Assembly (NCBI RefSeq): GCF_000204055.1
Contig: NW_006768784.1
Location: forward strand, 249,770 to 313,769
Length of the DNA: 64,000 nt
Origin: Melampsora larici-populina 98AG31
Taxonomy: Eukaryota; Basidiomycota; Pucciniomycetes; Pucciniales; Melampsoraceae
Reading direction: 5' to 3'
Part shown: positions 24,171 through 35,460 of the stretch, piece by piece
Layout of the letters: each line of letters begins with the position of its first letter
How positions within the stretch are numbered: position 1 is the first letter of the stretch
Notes under the pieces: generated by a model
The model's database searches: none
What the model saw: the letters and a program-made list of their open reading frames with translations, nothing else
Told to the model about the DNA's origin: nothing
Position numbers and translations under genes: made by a program

Positions 24171-25127
24171 AGTGACTTCACATTGTGGTTGATTGCGCTG
24201 CTGACTCTGTGGACCCAAAATCTGGTGCGCTGCGGCGGGGTTTGGGTGTCGATAAAATCAGGAGGAGCACGAGTGATCTCTTCAGGTTAGGTAAATTGGT
24301 TTATGGATTAATTATTTTTTCATTGATTTGTTCATTTTGTATTTCCCTCTTATATTTATTTTGTTCTAACAATCATGTTGTTTACAGATTTAAGAGAACG
24401 TTTCAAAACCCATTTTCTTACACTCTCACCGAGATAAGAATCAGTGTAGATGTTTATAAAGATACATGTGTTTTTCTCAATATTGTTCATAATATGCTTG
24501 TTTCTCCTAAGTCCTATATTCTTATATCAACTAACATTCTATAGAAAGTCGTGTTTTGGAAAAAACTACTTCGATATCTTGCTGCAATCAAGGTTGACTA
24601 TAACTTCACTACAGAAAAAGCAAAGAGAGATGTCAAGACTGATATAATAAGCAGCAAATACCCACGAAAGAGAACTAATTATGGATCAATGGCTTCTCAA
24701 GGAGCTGCTGATTGCTTTTGACCGCTGCTGGTCGGCTTGTTGCACGAAACAGGAAAAACATTCATGGTACTTTACCCTAAAAGGTTTCCCCGGTTTATGA
24801 AGAAAAGACCGTAAAAACCTTGACCTGAGCCCCCTTATTTACAACATCTTTTGCAACAACGGACAAGTTGTTGTACAGCAAAGAACCGTCAAGGTCGAAT
24901 CTTAAAACCCCCTATTTTACCTGAACTTTGATGACTAGGAACGGACATCCCGATTCTCTCCAGGAGGAAGAGCTCCAGGAGGAAGTTTGACTTCACGACA
25001 GATAAAAACAAGCTATGCTTGATTGTTCTCAGCCTTTCATAACCTGAAATCCGTAAATTCTCAATCACAAAAAGTTAAATTAGCTCGAAGTGCGACTCAC
25101 ACGACAAGATATACTTGAGAAGAAGTT
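24171..25127. other. Non-coding stretch upstream of the peroxidase gene
   Basis: No supported gene. It should contain the promoter of the heme-thiolate peroxidase, whose start codon is at 25128. An A+T-rich patch lies at 24300-24560. Confidence 0.35.
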
Positions 25128-26330
25128 ATGGATTGCTCACTCGATGGAAAATTTTACCCCGTGAAATATCTTTACTTGGCTTATAAAAAGATCCTGACCA
25201 CTATCTTTCATTTCTATCGACAATTTGGGACTTTATTCATTCTTGACGTTGCCGATTGGTTCATTGCCTTCCTTAATATCATTTCACCCAATCAACCGGT
25301 CGATCAAAATGTTCCCAAACCGTTTTCTCCTGAAAGTCCTCCCCCATTTTTCGAGCATCCTTTCATCTATCTGATTTGCTTATTGGCATGGATAATCGGC
25401 CCTGATCTATCTCCCGACTGGTTAAATCAGTGGTCTGTTTGGAAGGGCCTCGGTCCGGATGGTAGATGGGCAGAGGTGAACCTCTACGAAGCCAAGGAGG
25501 GCTCAAGAAGTCCTTGTCCGGCTCTCAATGCCCTGGCTAATCACGGTTAGTTTGATCACTTATATATATCTCTTTTTATTATGTCTATCAAGGGACTGAT
25601 ATCAAAATGTCCAAAAAACACATTTCTGACCGGACAAATGTTACCCAGGGATCATCAATCCTTCAGGCTGCGAATTAACATTCCATCAAATTACTTCTGC
25701 TGCCGCAAGAGCCTACAACTGCTCGCCCGCCTTTGCCATAAGGTCATTGTTGGGAGCTTATCCCATCGTGGAAGGTCGTCAAACTATCAAGCTATCCGAT
25801 CTATCGGCTCATGGTATCATCGCACATGATGCCAGCTTATTGCGTTGAGTCTTTCATGCTTCGTCCGGGCTTATATTTTATTGATAGGCTCTTCGCACCG
25901 AATCAACACAGGTCCCGATATCTATTCACCGGCCTATGCACGCTACAAGGACGTGCAATCCCACCCTTGGCCTGATCTCATCAATCGTTTCTTTCCTGCT
26001 GGAGATTGTCCTGTGACACCCCGAGAGTGTTCTGAGGCTTTATCGATACGCCGAGCCGAATGCCAAGCCGAAAATCCCCGTTTTCATCGCACACTTCAAA
26101 CTGATATCATTGGATGTATGAATTGTTCCGTGTTGCTTACCGTCACAGGTGGAGATCGTAAAGTGATCCGTAATTTAACTGGAATCGCCGGCTATGAACA
26201 ATTTGATCGTGATTGGAAACCGGCTGGTCGTCAAGCCTATGGTATCAGCGGGGCTCGTTTGCAATTCTTGGGAGCTTGGATTGGATTTGGGACTGACTCG
26301 TATTTTTTGGCGAAACGTCGGGACATTTGA
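25128..26330 (+). CDS. Heme-thiolate peroxidase, chloroperoxidase/peroxygenase family
   Basis: Peroxidase_2-type enzyme. Members use hydrogen peroxide and a cysteine-ligated heme to oxygenate or halogenate organic substrates. I read three exons, 25128-25545, 25649-25843 and 25912-26330, which join in one frame to 343 residues. The heme Cys lies in SPCPALNALANHG, matching the family PCP motif, near residues 129-141. The next exon continues with GIINPSG. AHDASLL stands where the family has an E-H-D type acid/base region. The C-terminal part reads RPDIYSPAYARYKDVQSHPW and later RLQFLGAWIGFGT. Two hydrophobic stretches precede the domain (about residues 14-50 and 84-97), so the N-terminus may be membrane-anchored. 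No classical cleaved signal peptide is obvious. Exact substrate cannot be told from sequence. Confidence 0.85.
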
Positions 26331-27804
26331 TCATGATTTGCGATATGCGTACTTTCTTACCCAAATACCATAGAGGATACGAAGAGCTACATCAACTTAA
26401 TCAATTGTTAATAATCAAATATGACGGTGGAAAGAATTACTCAGTGTTGAAGATAGATTTTTGCTTCCAATCCATGGCGGAGCTGCCCAATCAATGATGA
26501 TGTCTTTCTATAAAATGAGATACATCACTCCGACGAGCCAGTGTTTCTACTTGGCACTGTGTAAAAACAAACCCAAAAACTATTTCATCAAGTGTCAGAT
26601 TATTTAGCTGGTAGAGTGTCTTCCAGGCTTCTAAAATAGAATTGGAGCAAGCTTCAGAGTCAATGGCTTGATCTAGTGACACACACTTGGTAGGTCCGTC
26701 ATCATTTCTCAAGTCAACACGAAAAGTGGCAAAACAATTTTTTGGAACATCATCCTCCTTGGCTGGGGCTTGATCCCTGCTATAAAATAGTGACAAGGCT
26801 ACGTGTTTGAGGTATAGATGTCTCACTCAGGCTGACAACACCTCATGCAATAGCGGGATTCAAGTAGGAAAAATGCCTGAAATACCACTGTCCCTGTATC
26901 AAAATACTACCTATAAATTGTGAATTTTGAGCACACTGTCAGAAAGCCCCACCTGGGAAGCATCCGCCTAGCAAGTTATTTTTTGCAAAAATGAATTTTG
27001 AAGGGCTGGGAGGCCAAAGTGCATGAATTCTTAGGCACTTTCTGACCGACTTGAACCCCGCTAATTTGAAGGCCATTGTTTTTGTATGCCATGTGATTCG
27101 CCTGTTACCTTCCAAAAAGGCTACAAGACATACACAAACCAATCATCAATGGCTCAATGCACTCAACCCCTGCTTGGTGGTTCTGACATCTTGTCATCAG
27201 TCAACCTTAAGAAAGACTTTGCCAAGACATACTTGTCCAGAACATCATTGTTCTACTTTGGCCTCTAACGCGTTGGCATAGCCATGCTCAATCTTTGAGG
27301 TTGGCACTGTATATTGGTACCATCCATCTTGCGATAAAACTCACATTTGAACAGCTTTCCAAACCATGCATCACCTTTTAGCACATTGATTATCAATCTC
27401 ATAGCATTGATTCTCTGGGAGAAGTGTCCATCATATGAAGAAATCTAGCACGCGTATTTGCCCTCCAAAAACTTATAAACCTCTGAAGCTCTGCCCAGTC
27501 AATTCAACCAGAGAAAAGTCAACTGTCCACGCATGCTCAGATATCAACAGATCGGCTAGGCCATGAATTTTATCTTTATGTTGCTATTCAGCTTGGGACG
27601 CCAATTTCCTTCACAATAATCGAGACTCAATGATTTACGTTTTCAACCTGGCTTAGCAAAACATTCAGAGGATATAGCGCCATTCTTCATGTATCATACA
27701 TAATTGTCGAAATTGTCTAGGCTTGAGACATACCAGAGTGGTGTATATATCAGATAAAACAAGGAAGCCACGTCATGTTTGGCTCGTTTATAAGATTGAT
27801 GATT
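26331..27804. other. Gap with one unassigned minus-strand open frame
   Basis: The frame at 26491-26826 (minus) translates to a 111-residue segment with ordinary composition (for example VSLDQAIDSEACSNSILEAW), which could be a fragment of a gene or transposon. I do not recognise it and see no flanking exons. The rest is featureless. Confidence 0.3.
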
Positions 27805-29996
27805 TCAAGGAACTTCAACAGTTAAAGTTGACTGGTTGGCATCTTCCTCCGCTTGTACAGCAACAAGAGTAGCTTTCAAGGCCTTCTCAAACCGTTTGAT
27901 CAATACTTCTGATTCTTCTAATCCTACACTGATTCTAATCAGGTTTTGATCAACTCCAAATTCTTCTGCCCAATCAAGTTCAGTAAAATGGGCAAGGATC
28001 ACATATGGACTTGCCAAAGTGAAGTTAGTACCCAAAGATGGACCTTTATAAACAACCAGATTATCATAAAACACTCTTGAAGCCAATGCCGAAGTAAAGG
28101 TGATACTGAATAATCCACCATAACCACCGCTCGTACGTTTACAGGCCTCAAAATTAGCAGTCGTGATATATTGGGGGTAATAGATCTTTTTGATCACCTT
28201 TGAGCTGACGGTCTTCATCTGCTGAGTCAGAAAGATGCAGAGGTTTGAAGCATTATGATTGATCCTGTGGACCCGCGATCGAAAATCTCGAGAATTGCGC
28301 TCCATATAAATCGCATCTTCATGAAAATAAACATCTTCATACAAAGCTTGACCTTTGGTAGATTCAGAGCCGGAATCTAGAAGTTCCTTCAGCTTCAAGT
28401 AATGGGCTGATGATGGATTCAAGACCAGACTGATTACATTCCGGCAAGAGTATCAGCGTTTCTGGAAGATTTCAAACTAAACGAGCAGATAAAAGGTACT
28501 ACAATAGCTCAACAGACTCACCTTCCACCCATAACATTACTATCGCCACTGAATAGCTTCGTTAACGAGCTGACTATGATATCGGCAAAAGGTAAGACTT
28601 CCACATTCACAAAGTTACCAATAGTCTCGTCAATGACTACCAGGAAGCCATACTCAGTAGCCAATTCACGGATGCGTTTCAAATCGGCCGCCTTCAGGAG
28701 TGGATTGCTTGGAAATTCACAAAAAAGGGCTGTCACAGGAGGTAGATTCTCTTCACGGTCCCGGACCAAGAGTGCTTCCAAACGTTCGAGATCATCTTCT
28801 TCACCGTGTCCAAAGAAATGTGCGCCAGGTCCCCATTTCTGTAAAATTTTCAAGGTATCCGTGTAGGGGAATCCAAAACACACACTTCGAGATGGTCGCA
28901 GGCGGAAATCAATGGCATCTGACGAGCGAGTAGCCATACAAAGCTGATGGGCATAGAAGATTGAGCTCATCCCAGTTGGATATAAGTATACATCTGATTC
29001 TGATAGTCGGCCCTGACCCCGTTCCGATGGCTTAATAGATTCACTGGGTCTTACATCACTCTTTGAATCATCCTCGTCTGTTAGTACACCGGCTATACGT
29101 CGTTTGAGAGCCAACTTGGCAAGTTGAGCTTGCTCAATTGGCAAGTTGCGACCGTACCGTTCCTCAAGGTAGGTTTCGATTGAATCATCTAATGGTCCCG
29201 ATAATAATTCCTTCGTTGGACTGGAGCATATTGACGGTGGACTAACGCTAGATTTTACGGCGTAATGCCTACGAGAGCCATTGAGAGGGCCACGTCGCGG
29301 TAAGGGAGGACTGGTAGGCGATTTGGAGAGAAGTTGTTCGTGGGCAACAGAACCAGACGCTGTTGAGCTCTCGGCACGAACGGGACACAATCCCAGTAGT
29401 CTCAGAAATCTTTCAGCAAATCTAGAGGAGATTCCGAGTCCAGTATGTTGCCAAAAAGTACGCGCAAGACGAAATATATCCCCATTGGGTACAAATAACG
29501 CATAGACCACAAGAGGCGAATTCAAGGTACCATTGTTCGAACTGACAGATTGAGCTCCAGATCCGGCTGAGACTTTTACAATTCGGCCAACTTCCGATAG
29601 CGAGGACTGCTCGGCCGCATCGACAGGGGAGGTAATCTTAGCAGTCAAAAACTCCGAACACAAGGTGGCCGACTTATGTGATGGGAAGAGCATGCACTGC
29701 TCTTCAGCTGTGATCGCATGTTTAGAGTGACAAAATTCGGCAAGCTGCACAAAGAGCCAAGGTAAGTTGAGATTATCAATGAAAGGGATGAGAAGGTAAA
29801 ATTGATCGACTTTTTTTATATCAAGATGGATGAAAAATCTTGGATAACCTGTGAAGAGGTTATTGATCACTCGATCCAATCCAAGTTCATAATCGACATT
29901 GTCTTGCCATGTTGGTAATGAGACTGAGACTGCATGTGGAGTAGCAGGTGGAATAGAGCTACCTAGTCGAGCTTGAGGTTCGTTATTGAAGCCCAT
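27805..29996 (-). CDS. STR2: Cystathionine gamma-synthase
   Basis: PLP-dependent enzyme of transsulfuration: it condenses cysteine with an activated homoserine to give cystathionine, on the route to methionine. Two exons, complement 28522-29996 and 27805-28429, join in frame (intron 28430-28521, GTGAGT...CAG) to 699 residues, compared with 639 for yeast Str2. The Cys/Met PLP fold begins with YLYPTGMSSIFYAHQL near residue 325. LFCEFPSNPLLKAADL follows, then VVIDETIGNF with the PLP-binding Asp. SSLTKLFSGDSNVMGG contains the lysine that forms the Schiff base. A long N-terminal region of about 300 residues precedes the catalytic domain, as in fungal Str2/Met-7. A middle stretch (SKSPTSPPLPRRGP and neighbours) is low-complexity and probably disordered. 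I chose the ATG at 29994-29996, since upstream sequence has no better start. The C-terminus (LIRISVGLEESEVL) is intact. Confidence 0.92.
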
Positions 29997-30389
29997 TTTG
30001 ATACTTTCGTGAGCTCCAAAGTCAGACTTCAATCCAACTTATGTATTTATTGGAACCAAGCAGTTTGTTTATTCGTCTTCGAATCTTGTCTCGGAATTGA
30101 TGGGCATCAACTTTGGTTTTTGTTGTTCACCGGCTGTCGGGATAAAAAGTTATCTGTACACATCATGAAACTAGAAAACGAACAAAACCAATTTGTCCAC
30201 TTCACAATTTACAAACAAGCTTCTTCCCTTCCAAGCTTTCTTTCAGGGCTGCAAGATGAAACGGGTCGGGCCTCGGGTAGGCTTCGGGGCGCTCGGTCTT
30301 CGCTCCGGCGAAGCCGCAAACTTTCTCAAAGTTCGATTTGTCTTGATTGACTGGCTTTGACACGCCGTTATGAACAACAGATTGCGCCT
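29997..30389. promoter_or_regulatory. Upstream region of cystathionine gamma-synthase
   Basis: No gene is seen. This is the presumed promoter of the minus-strand STR2-like gene. The short open frames crossing it have no motif. Confidence 0.35.
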
Positions 30390-30480
30390 GAACCAAGCCG
30401 TTCTCAAAAAGCTTGCTTTGTTTGAGTTTATTTTTTGGCAGTTGACGGCCGTTTAGGGCTTCAAAAACCCATGATTGTAC
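30390..30480 (+). repeat. Dispersed repeat, copy 1
   Basis: The sequence from AAGCCGTTCTCAAAAAGC through GGCAGTTGACGGCCGTTT to AAACCCATGATTGT recurs inverted at about 44575-44670 with small differences. Both copies contain an AACGGCCGTT-like palindrome. They may be ends of an uncharacterised element family. Confidence 0.55.
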
Positions 30481-30525
30481 CTATTGTGATGACTCAATGA
30501 GATGACCAGCTCTCTGAATACAATA

Positions 30526-31467
30526 GGGGTTGGGCGAAAAAGCGACCAACCGGTTTTCAAACCCAATTCAGTCGCAGTTCAAAAATTTAGGAATGCTTTC
30601 GAGATAGCTCGAAGACAATATCAAAGCCACTCATAACCAACCAACATTTTTGTTGGTCTTTTTGCCTTGCAAAATAACAGACCAGTATGAAGTGCTTCTT
30701 GATCACACCAAACACTGCAAATATAATGTATTTTTCCCAGGTGAAAAATGATTACATTTATTTCACAAAATGATTAAAAATGCATTAATTCTGCATTAAT
30801 TCTGCATTTTTCTGCATTAATTCTGCATTATTAATCATTTTGTGCATTAATGTCAATCATTTTTCACCTTGGAAAAATACATTATTTTTGCAGTGAAAGC
30901 CTTTGCCCATTCAAAAGCTTTACAGGGAAAAGCAATTTCCACCGCCACAAGCCACGCAACCACCCCCTTCTCACCTTTTACAGATCCCCTGCCCCTTCTG
31001 TGAAAGGTGCAAAAACCTACCCGAGTACCGCCATGACCGCATTGGGTTTGGATGCATCCATCATGAGATCGTTCCGCATTGAAAGTTGACAAAGATTCTT
31101 AACCCTTGATATTTGATATTTTTTCGCTTGTCATTAAGTTTGAGCGTTTCTCCCGCTCTAATCTCAAATGAAAACTCTTCTTGGTGAAGATGTCTTTTGA
31201 ATGAATTGCGTTTCAAACGTTGGGAAGTGACTTTTGCAAGTGGTTATGACGGCCTCAGCGAGTTGTGCAACAGGTAGTTACAGTTGATTTAGGAATTGAA
31301 AGACACCTTGATCAATCGGCAGAGGCTGGAGGAGAAACGTCGGGCCCAAAGACTGACCTCGGGTCTGACCTGTGAAACCTTCACACAGGTTTTTCGGCCG
31401 TCTTCCAAACTTTTCTACTCACCTCTCAAAGGCGTAAAACCGGTTGGTCGCTTTTTCGCCCAACCCC
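30526..31467. mobile_element. TA-target inverted-repeat element, copy A
   Basis: It starts GGGGTTGGGCGAAAAAGCG and ends CGCTTTTTCGCCCAACCCC, with arms of about 33 bp (up to an ACCGGTT core). TA flanks both sides (30524-30525 and 31468-31469). Length is 942 bp, or about 756 bp without the nested 183-bp CACTG element and its duplication. No transposase is encoded. TA targets suggest the Tc1/mariner group, but the long G-rich termini are not diagnostic. A relic of the family lies at 2403. Confidence 0.8.
30713..30895. mobile_element. 183-bp CACTG-ended miniature element
   Basis: It begins CACTGCAAATATAATGTATT and ends with the near-exact inverse, so almost the whole element is one hairpin with arms over 40 bp. 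The loop carries repeated CTGCATTAATT units. AAA flanks both sides (30710-30712 and 30896-30898). The related copy at 2403-3500 has a single AAA at this point, the empty site. A CACTG terminus and 3-bp duplication fit the CACTA/EnSpm superfamily. Confidence 0.85.
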
Positions 31468-31655
31468 TAATAGCTGAGCTATCGAGTCCTGAACCACCAC
31501 TCTCATGCCTATCTGTAAACAATTGTCAATACTCATGACTTTCAATACCAACGACTCCACAAGCAATGGCCTTCTAAGCAGTACCCCTACGTCCAGCATC
31601 GGACCTCGCCATTCAGTAGCCAACTTGACTGACACCAGCGACAAAATCAAGATTA

Positions 31656-33170
31656 GGGATTGGGCAAAGTGCAGGCCCGAAAAGTGACAGTTCCAATTCA
31701 GTTGATTTGGAAACCTAGTTACACTGCCAGCATTAAAGAGGTTCCCAGATGGGAATATGGGTCCTAGTGATCAGATTCCCATTCTGCTACTGTTACACAG
31801 TGGCGTATTGCAAAAGTCAAACAAAAAACATGTGATCTGGCAGGATCAGACGTTCTTTTCCTCATTTCCCCTCATTTCCACTTAGATCCCCAAGCTACAA
31901 TCCAAAAGGGAAGCCTTCAAAAAAAATCACAGATTGCACTGGCCTACCTTTCACGGGCTCCGCGTGCCAAACCTGACTTGAAAGGAGGCCTCAGGTAAAC
32001 TGATGGGAGGACAGGTTTGTGAAACCCATCCTTCCATTTTTGCGGCTTTGGCAGCCTTCTCACAGCCCCCAATCACAAGTCACTGGCAGGCCAGTGCCTC
32101 CCACCAACCCTAGCAAGTTATGAGAAAGTTATGAGAAAGTTATGAAATGGATATCAAATGGATAACATCCATCAATTGAGAATTTGTTGAGAAGTGGTTG
32201 GGATACCACCAAAATTGAGATGATGTCATACAGCATCATAAACCTGTACAAACCTGCTCCTGTATTTCCCCACCAAGAATATATAGTTTATTAACCTTTG
32301 TGACGTAAAGTGACTGAGTTATTGAGGTTTGAAAAAAAAATCACGGACAAAAAATACTATTTTGTACTATACCTAAGAATTGATTCTGGAATACCTTCCA
32401 GATTTATGAATATACATACAAAAAAAATTGATAATCCTCTTTGAAAATATGTTTCTCCACATTTTTGTCCCCTAAAGCCTTCCTGTATGGGCAGTATTTC
32501 TACATGTAATTCCTGAATGTGTCTGCAAGTTTGGTTTTTTGAAGTTATTTGCCACAAGACAAAATTTTGAGGGAACATATTGCCAAAATCATTCTGAATT
32601 TGATTGATATACATGTAGATGGTATTTGACAAAAATTTCTGCCATAAACTTTGCCATATGCTGTCTAGAATCAAAGAATCAATCAAATTGTTGACTGCGC
32701 ATGTACACACCACAATTACATATAGAAATACTGCCCATACAGGAAGGCTTTAGGGGACCAAAATGTGGAGAAACATATTTTCAAGAGGAATGTCAATTTT
32801 TTTGTGTATGTGTATTGATGAAGCTGGAAGATATTCCAGAATCAATTCTTAGGTATAGTACAAAAATAGTATTTTTTGTCCGTGATTTTTTTTTCAAACC
32901 TCAATAACTCAGTCACTTTACGTCACAAAGGTTAATAAACTATATATTCTTGGTGGGGAAATACAGGAGCAGGTTTGTACAGGTTTATGATGCTGTATGA
33001 CATCATCTCAATTTTGGTGGTATGACAAATTTTGCTGGTAAGTGACCCAAAACATCTTAATAGCAGATGGATGTTATGCTGAAAACAAATTGAAGTTTTG
33101 TTGAAAACATTTTGGAGACATCTATTTGAAGCTGCAGTGAGACCGGTTGACCGTGATTTTGCCCAATCCC
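31656..33170. mobile_element. TA-target inverted-repeat element, copy B
   Basis: It begins GGGATTGGGCAAA and ends TTTTGCCCAATCCC, with TA on both sides (31654-31655 and 33171-33172). The termini resemble those of copy A (GGGGTTGGGC), and both contain ACCGGTTG near the right end. The total is 1515 bp. Without the 815-bp palindrome nested at 32206-33020, about 698 bp remain. Confidence 0.65.
32206..33020. mobile_element. Foldback element, 815-bp near-palindrome
   Basis: It starts CCACCAAAATTGAGATGATG and ends with its inverse. The two arms, about 300 bp each (32206-32505 and 32711-33020), match nearly base for base, with a loop of about 200 bp. TA lies on both sides (32204-32205 and 33021-33022). 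Open frames on both strands of the arms are products of the symmetry, not genes. The high arm identity suggests a recent insertion or repair between arms. Confidence 0.8.
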
Positions 33171-33173
33171 TAT

Positions 33174-33328
33174 TGTCAACCCTGCACGTTTGGCATCTGA
33201 ACATGCAGCCTTCTGCCACCAAACTTGTGTCAATCCAGCTCATAGTAACATGGACTATAGGGCCAATCAAGCTTGTGGTATGTTCATTCCTCAATCTTTA
33301 GCATTTATGTTGGTGTTTGATGGACTGG
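33174..33328 (+). pseudogene. Possible exon of an unassigned gene split by the solo LTR
   Basis: The frame reading ASEHAAFCHQTCVN then MDYRANQACGMFIPQSLAF has real-protein character. It runs into the LTR at 33329. Just past the LTR a splice acceptor (TTTCTTTCAG) opens another coding-like segment at 34731. I infer the LTR inserted into an intron or exon edge of one gene. The family is not recognised. Confidence 0.35.
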
Positions 33329-34707
33329 TGTCAGCCCTGAGCCCTGTGTACAGGACCATGGACAAACAAAAACACATGTAAATATATGTAATACATATGT
33401 AAATATATGTAACTTGTCTAAAACTATGAGAATTACACCTCATGGCTCAGTATCAAGAGTCAATTAGATAACAACACCTAACTAAGACTTATATATTAAA
33501 GTAAACCTAACCCAAACCTAACTCAAAGGAAGATAAACCTCAGCGCCAACCACAAGTTGGCACCTAGGTCTAGAATATATAAACCCCTCTTCTTCCCACT
33601 ATGGAAGGAGAACCAACTTATGTTGGAGATTATCGTTCTCGAACAAGGTGTCAAACATGTATCTCAATTATATTATTAAAACCATTAAGGTGTAAGACTA
33701 CACATTGACTTGGAACAATCCGGTAGGAAGGAAAGTTGTGGCTAAGTGAAGGGTGTGATTTAATTGTGTAATGGTGGAGTTTGATGGAAGATGCCTTACG
33801 CATTGGGATATTTCAATTGAGGGTGTTAGTGCTACTGTTCTTTCTTTTTGCTTCATGTTATGGTTTTACAAATTTTGTCAAAGATGTTTTTCTCTCATAT
33901 ACTCCTCCCTCTCTCCCTTTTGAATCCTTTTCCCTCATTGAGGAAATAGATTTTAAAGGTGAGAGTCATAGTATTTTTCTTTTTCACTAATAGACTAAAA
34001 CTCTGGCACTATTCATTACATCCTCTTTTCTCATTTGTCTATTCATCTCACTACTACTTCTCTACCTTAGCTTTCTATACTTTTAATCCTCCTCTTTCTG
34101 TCGTCCAGGTTAGTTCACGAGTTTAGTACTTGTCCTTCATAAGTTGTTAGCCGTGTCTCGTCAACATTAGGCTAAGTGTTGTCTTACACCTTTCTTAAAG
34201 GTTCTGTCACAGATCTTCAGCGTCAAGCTTGTGATCTTTACTTTCTCACAACTTATTATCATTCCACAATTCCACATCACAACTTACTTGATTCTTACCA
34301 AGAATATTGAGTACAGTGATTTTATTGTATTTGATCTTATAGTTCTACAACCTTCCTCAAGCCCTTGTAAGCTTTAAAGTGGTGGTTCTAAACTAGTGGG
34401 ACTATATAGTTATAGAACCAAGCCTTAGCATTGCATAGGATACCTCCTGAGTTGAGTGTAAAGTATCCAGCGGAACCTTTGAGCAATCAGAGTGTAAAGT
34501 TCTGCAGGCTCTATCCCTAACAGAGCTCTTGAGTAAGCTCCTTTGAAGGATTACTCCGCCATCCAACTGGCTTTAGACCCTCTTCTTAGAGGTCAACTAA
34601 GTGAAGTATTTACTTGTGTGTACCAAGTGAAGACCTTGTTAACCTTTATTCCACCCATACTTCACCTTTTTGTGAAGAGTCAGCCAGAAAGTAGCTGACC
34701 ACTCACA
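33329..34707 (+). mobile_element. Solo LTR, second copy of the family
   Basis: It starts TGTCAGCCCTGAG, ends ACTCACA, and is flanked by ACTGG (33324-33328) and GCTGG (34708-34712), a 5-bp duplication with one change. TATATAAACCCCTCTTC at about 33574 matches the promoter block of the LTR at 23169. At 1379 bp it is longer than the other copy. No internal retrotransposon genes adjoin it. Confidence 0.7.
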
Positions 34708-34730
34708 GCTGGCCTGTCTTTCTTTCAGCT

Positions 34731-35460
34731 ATTGAGAATGCCTGTCGCGCTATTGAGGATGCATGTTCTGCCTGGCAATCCAGCTTTATACAAGCAGCAG
34801 CAGCGGGCCGTCAGGCTCTTTGATGTGAGTGGCTTATTTCAAATTTTCTTGCTTTTAGAATTAAACACAAAGCTGATGATTCTCTCTGTTTGAAAAGCTC
34901 ATCATGATCCCCAATTAGACCATAGAGGGGGAGGGGATCGGGGTGTCCCTGGCTTATACACCAATGCTTTGGCAGAACATCATGGAGTTCTGCCTATGTA
35001 CAACTCTCAATGTGGCATGCTTCAAGTCGGAAAGGGGGTGCTCACAAATGATACACCTATCTTGAATCTCAACAACTTGTTTTGCACTTCAGTCAATCAG
35101 AGATCTCAGTGTCATTTGCCAAGAAGTCTTCTCACAAGTAAAAGTTTGAATCAACTGGCTATTCCTTCAACTTCAAACCAGTTAGCAGTGAACCTAGTGA
35201 GACTTTGAGTCTTTCACAAAGCGTAACTATGGGGACCAAAAGATATTGCCTGCACTTCAACCGGAAGATCAAAAAAAAATCATCAAAGAGGGTTGGAACC
35301 TCTTTAAGACTAAAAAGGCAACAGACAACAAGCCCAACAATCACATTGTTTTTGATTCCAACCACACCACAGCTGAGCAAGTTATTGCTCTTACGGTCAC
35401 ATCACTCAATTCCATTCAATTAAACCTTGGAGCTTACCTCAAGAATCCAAATCCGAAGTC
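34731..35460 (+). pseudogene. Unassigned gene fragment truncated by the hAT element
   Basis: After the acceptor at 34730 an exon reads AIENACRAIEDACSAW to GRQALFD and then GTGAGT. A second exon-like frame has KAHHDPQLDHRGGGG, YTNALAEHHGVLPMYN and VGKGVLTNDTPILNL. A third (about 35246-35460) has EDQKKIIKEGWNLFKTKKA and ends in KNPNPKS, where the hAT element begins. The coherent composition says this was a gene, either host or transposon. I do not recognise the family. Confidence 0.4.

Noticed and set aside
32357..32907. Matching open frames on both strands (HVEILPIQEGFRGQK-like)
   Set aside because: Both come from the arms of the same palindrome, so the symmetry explains them.
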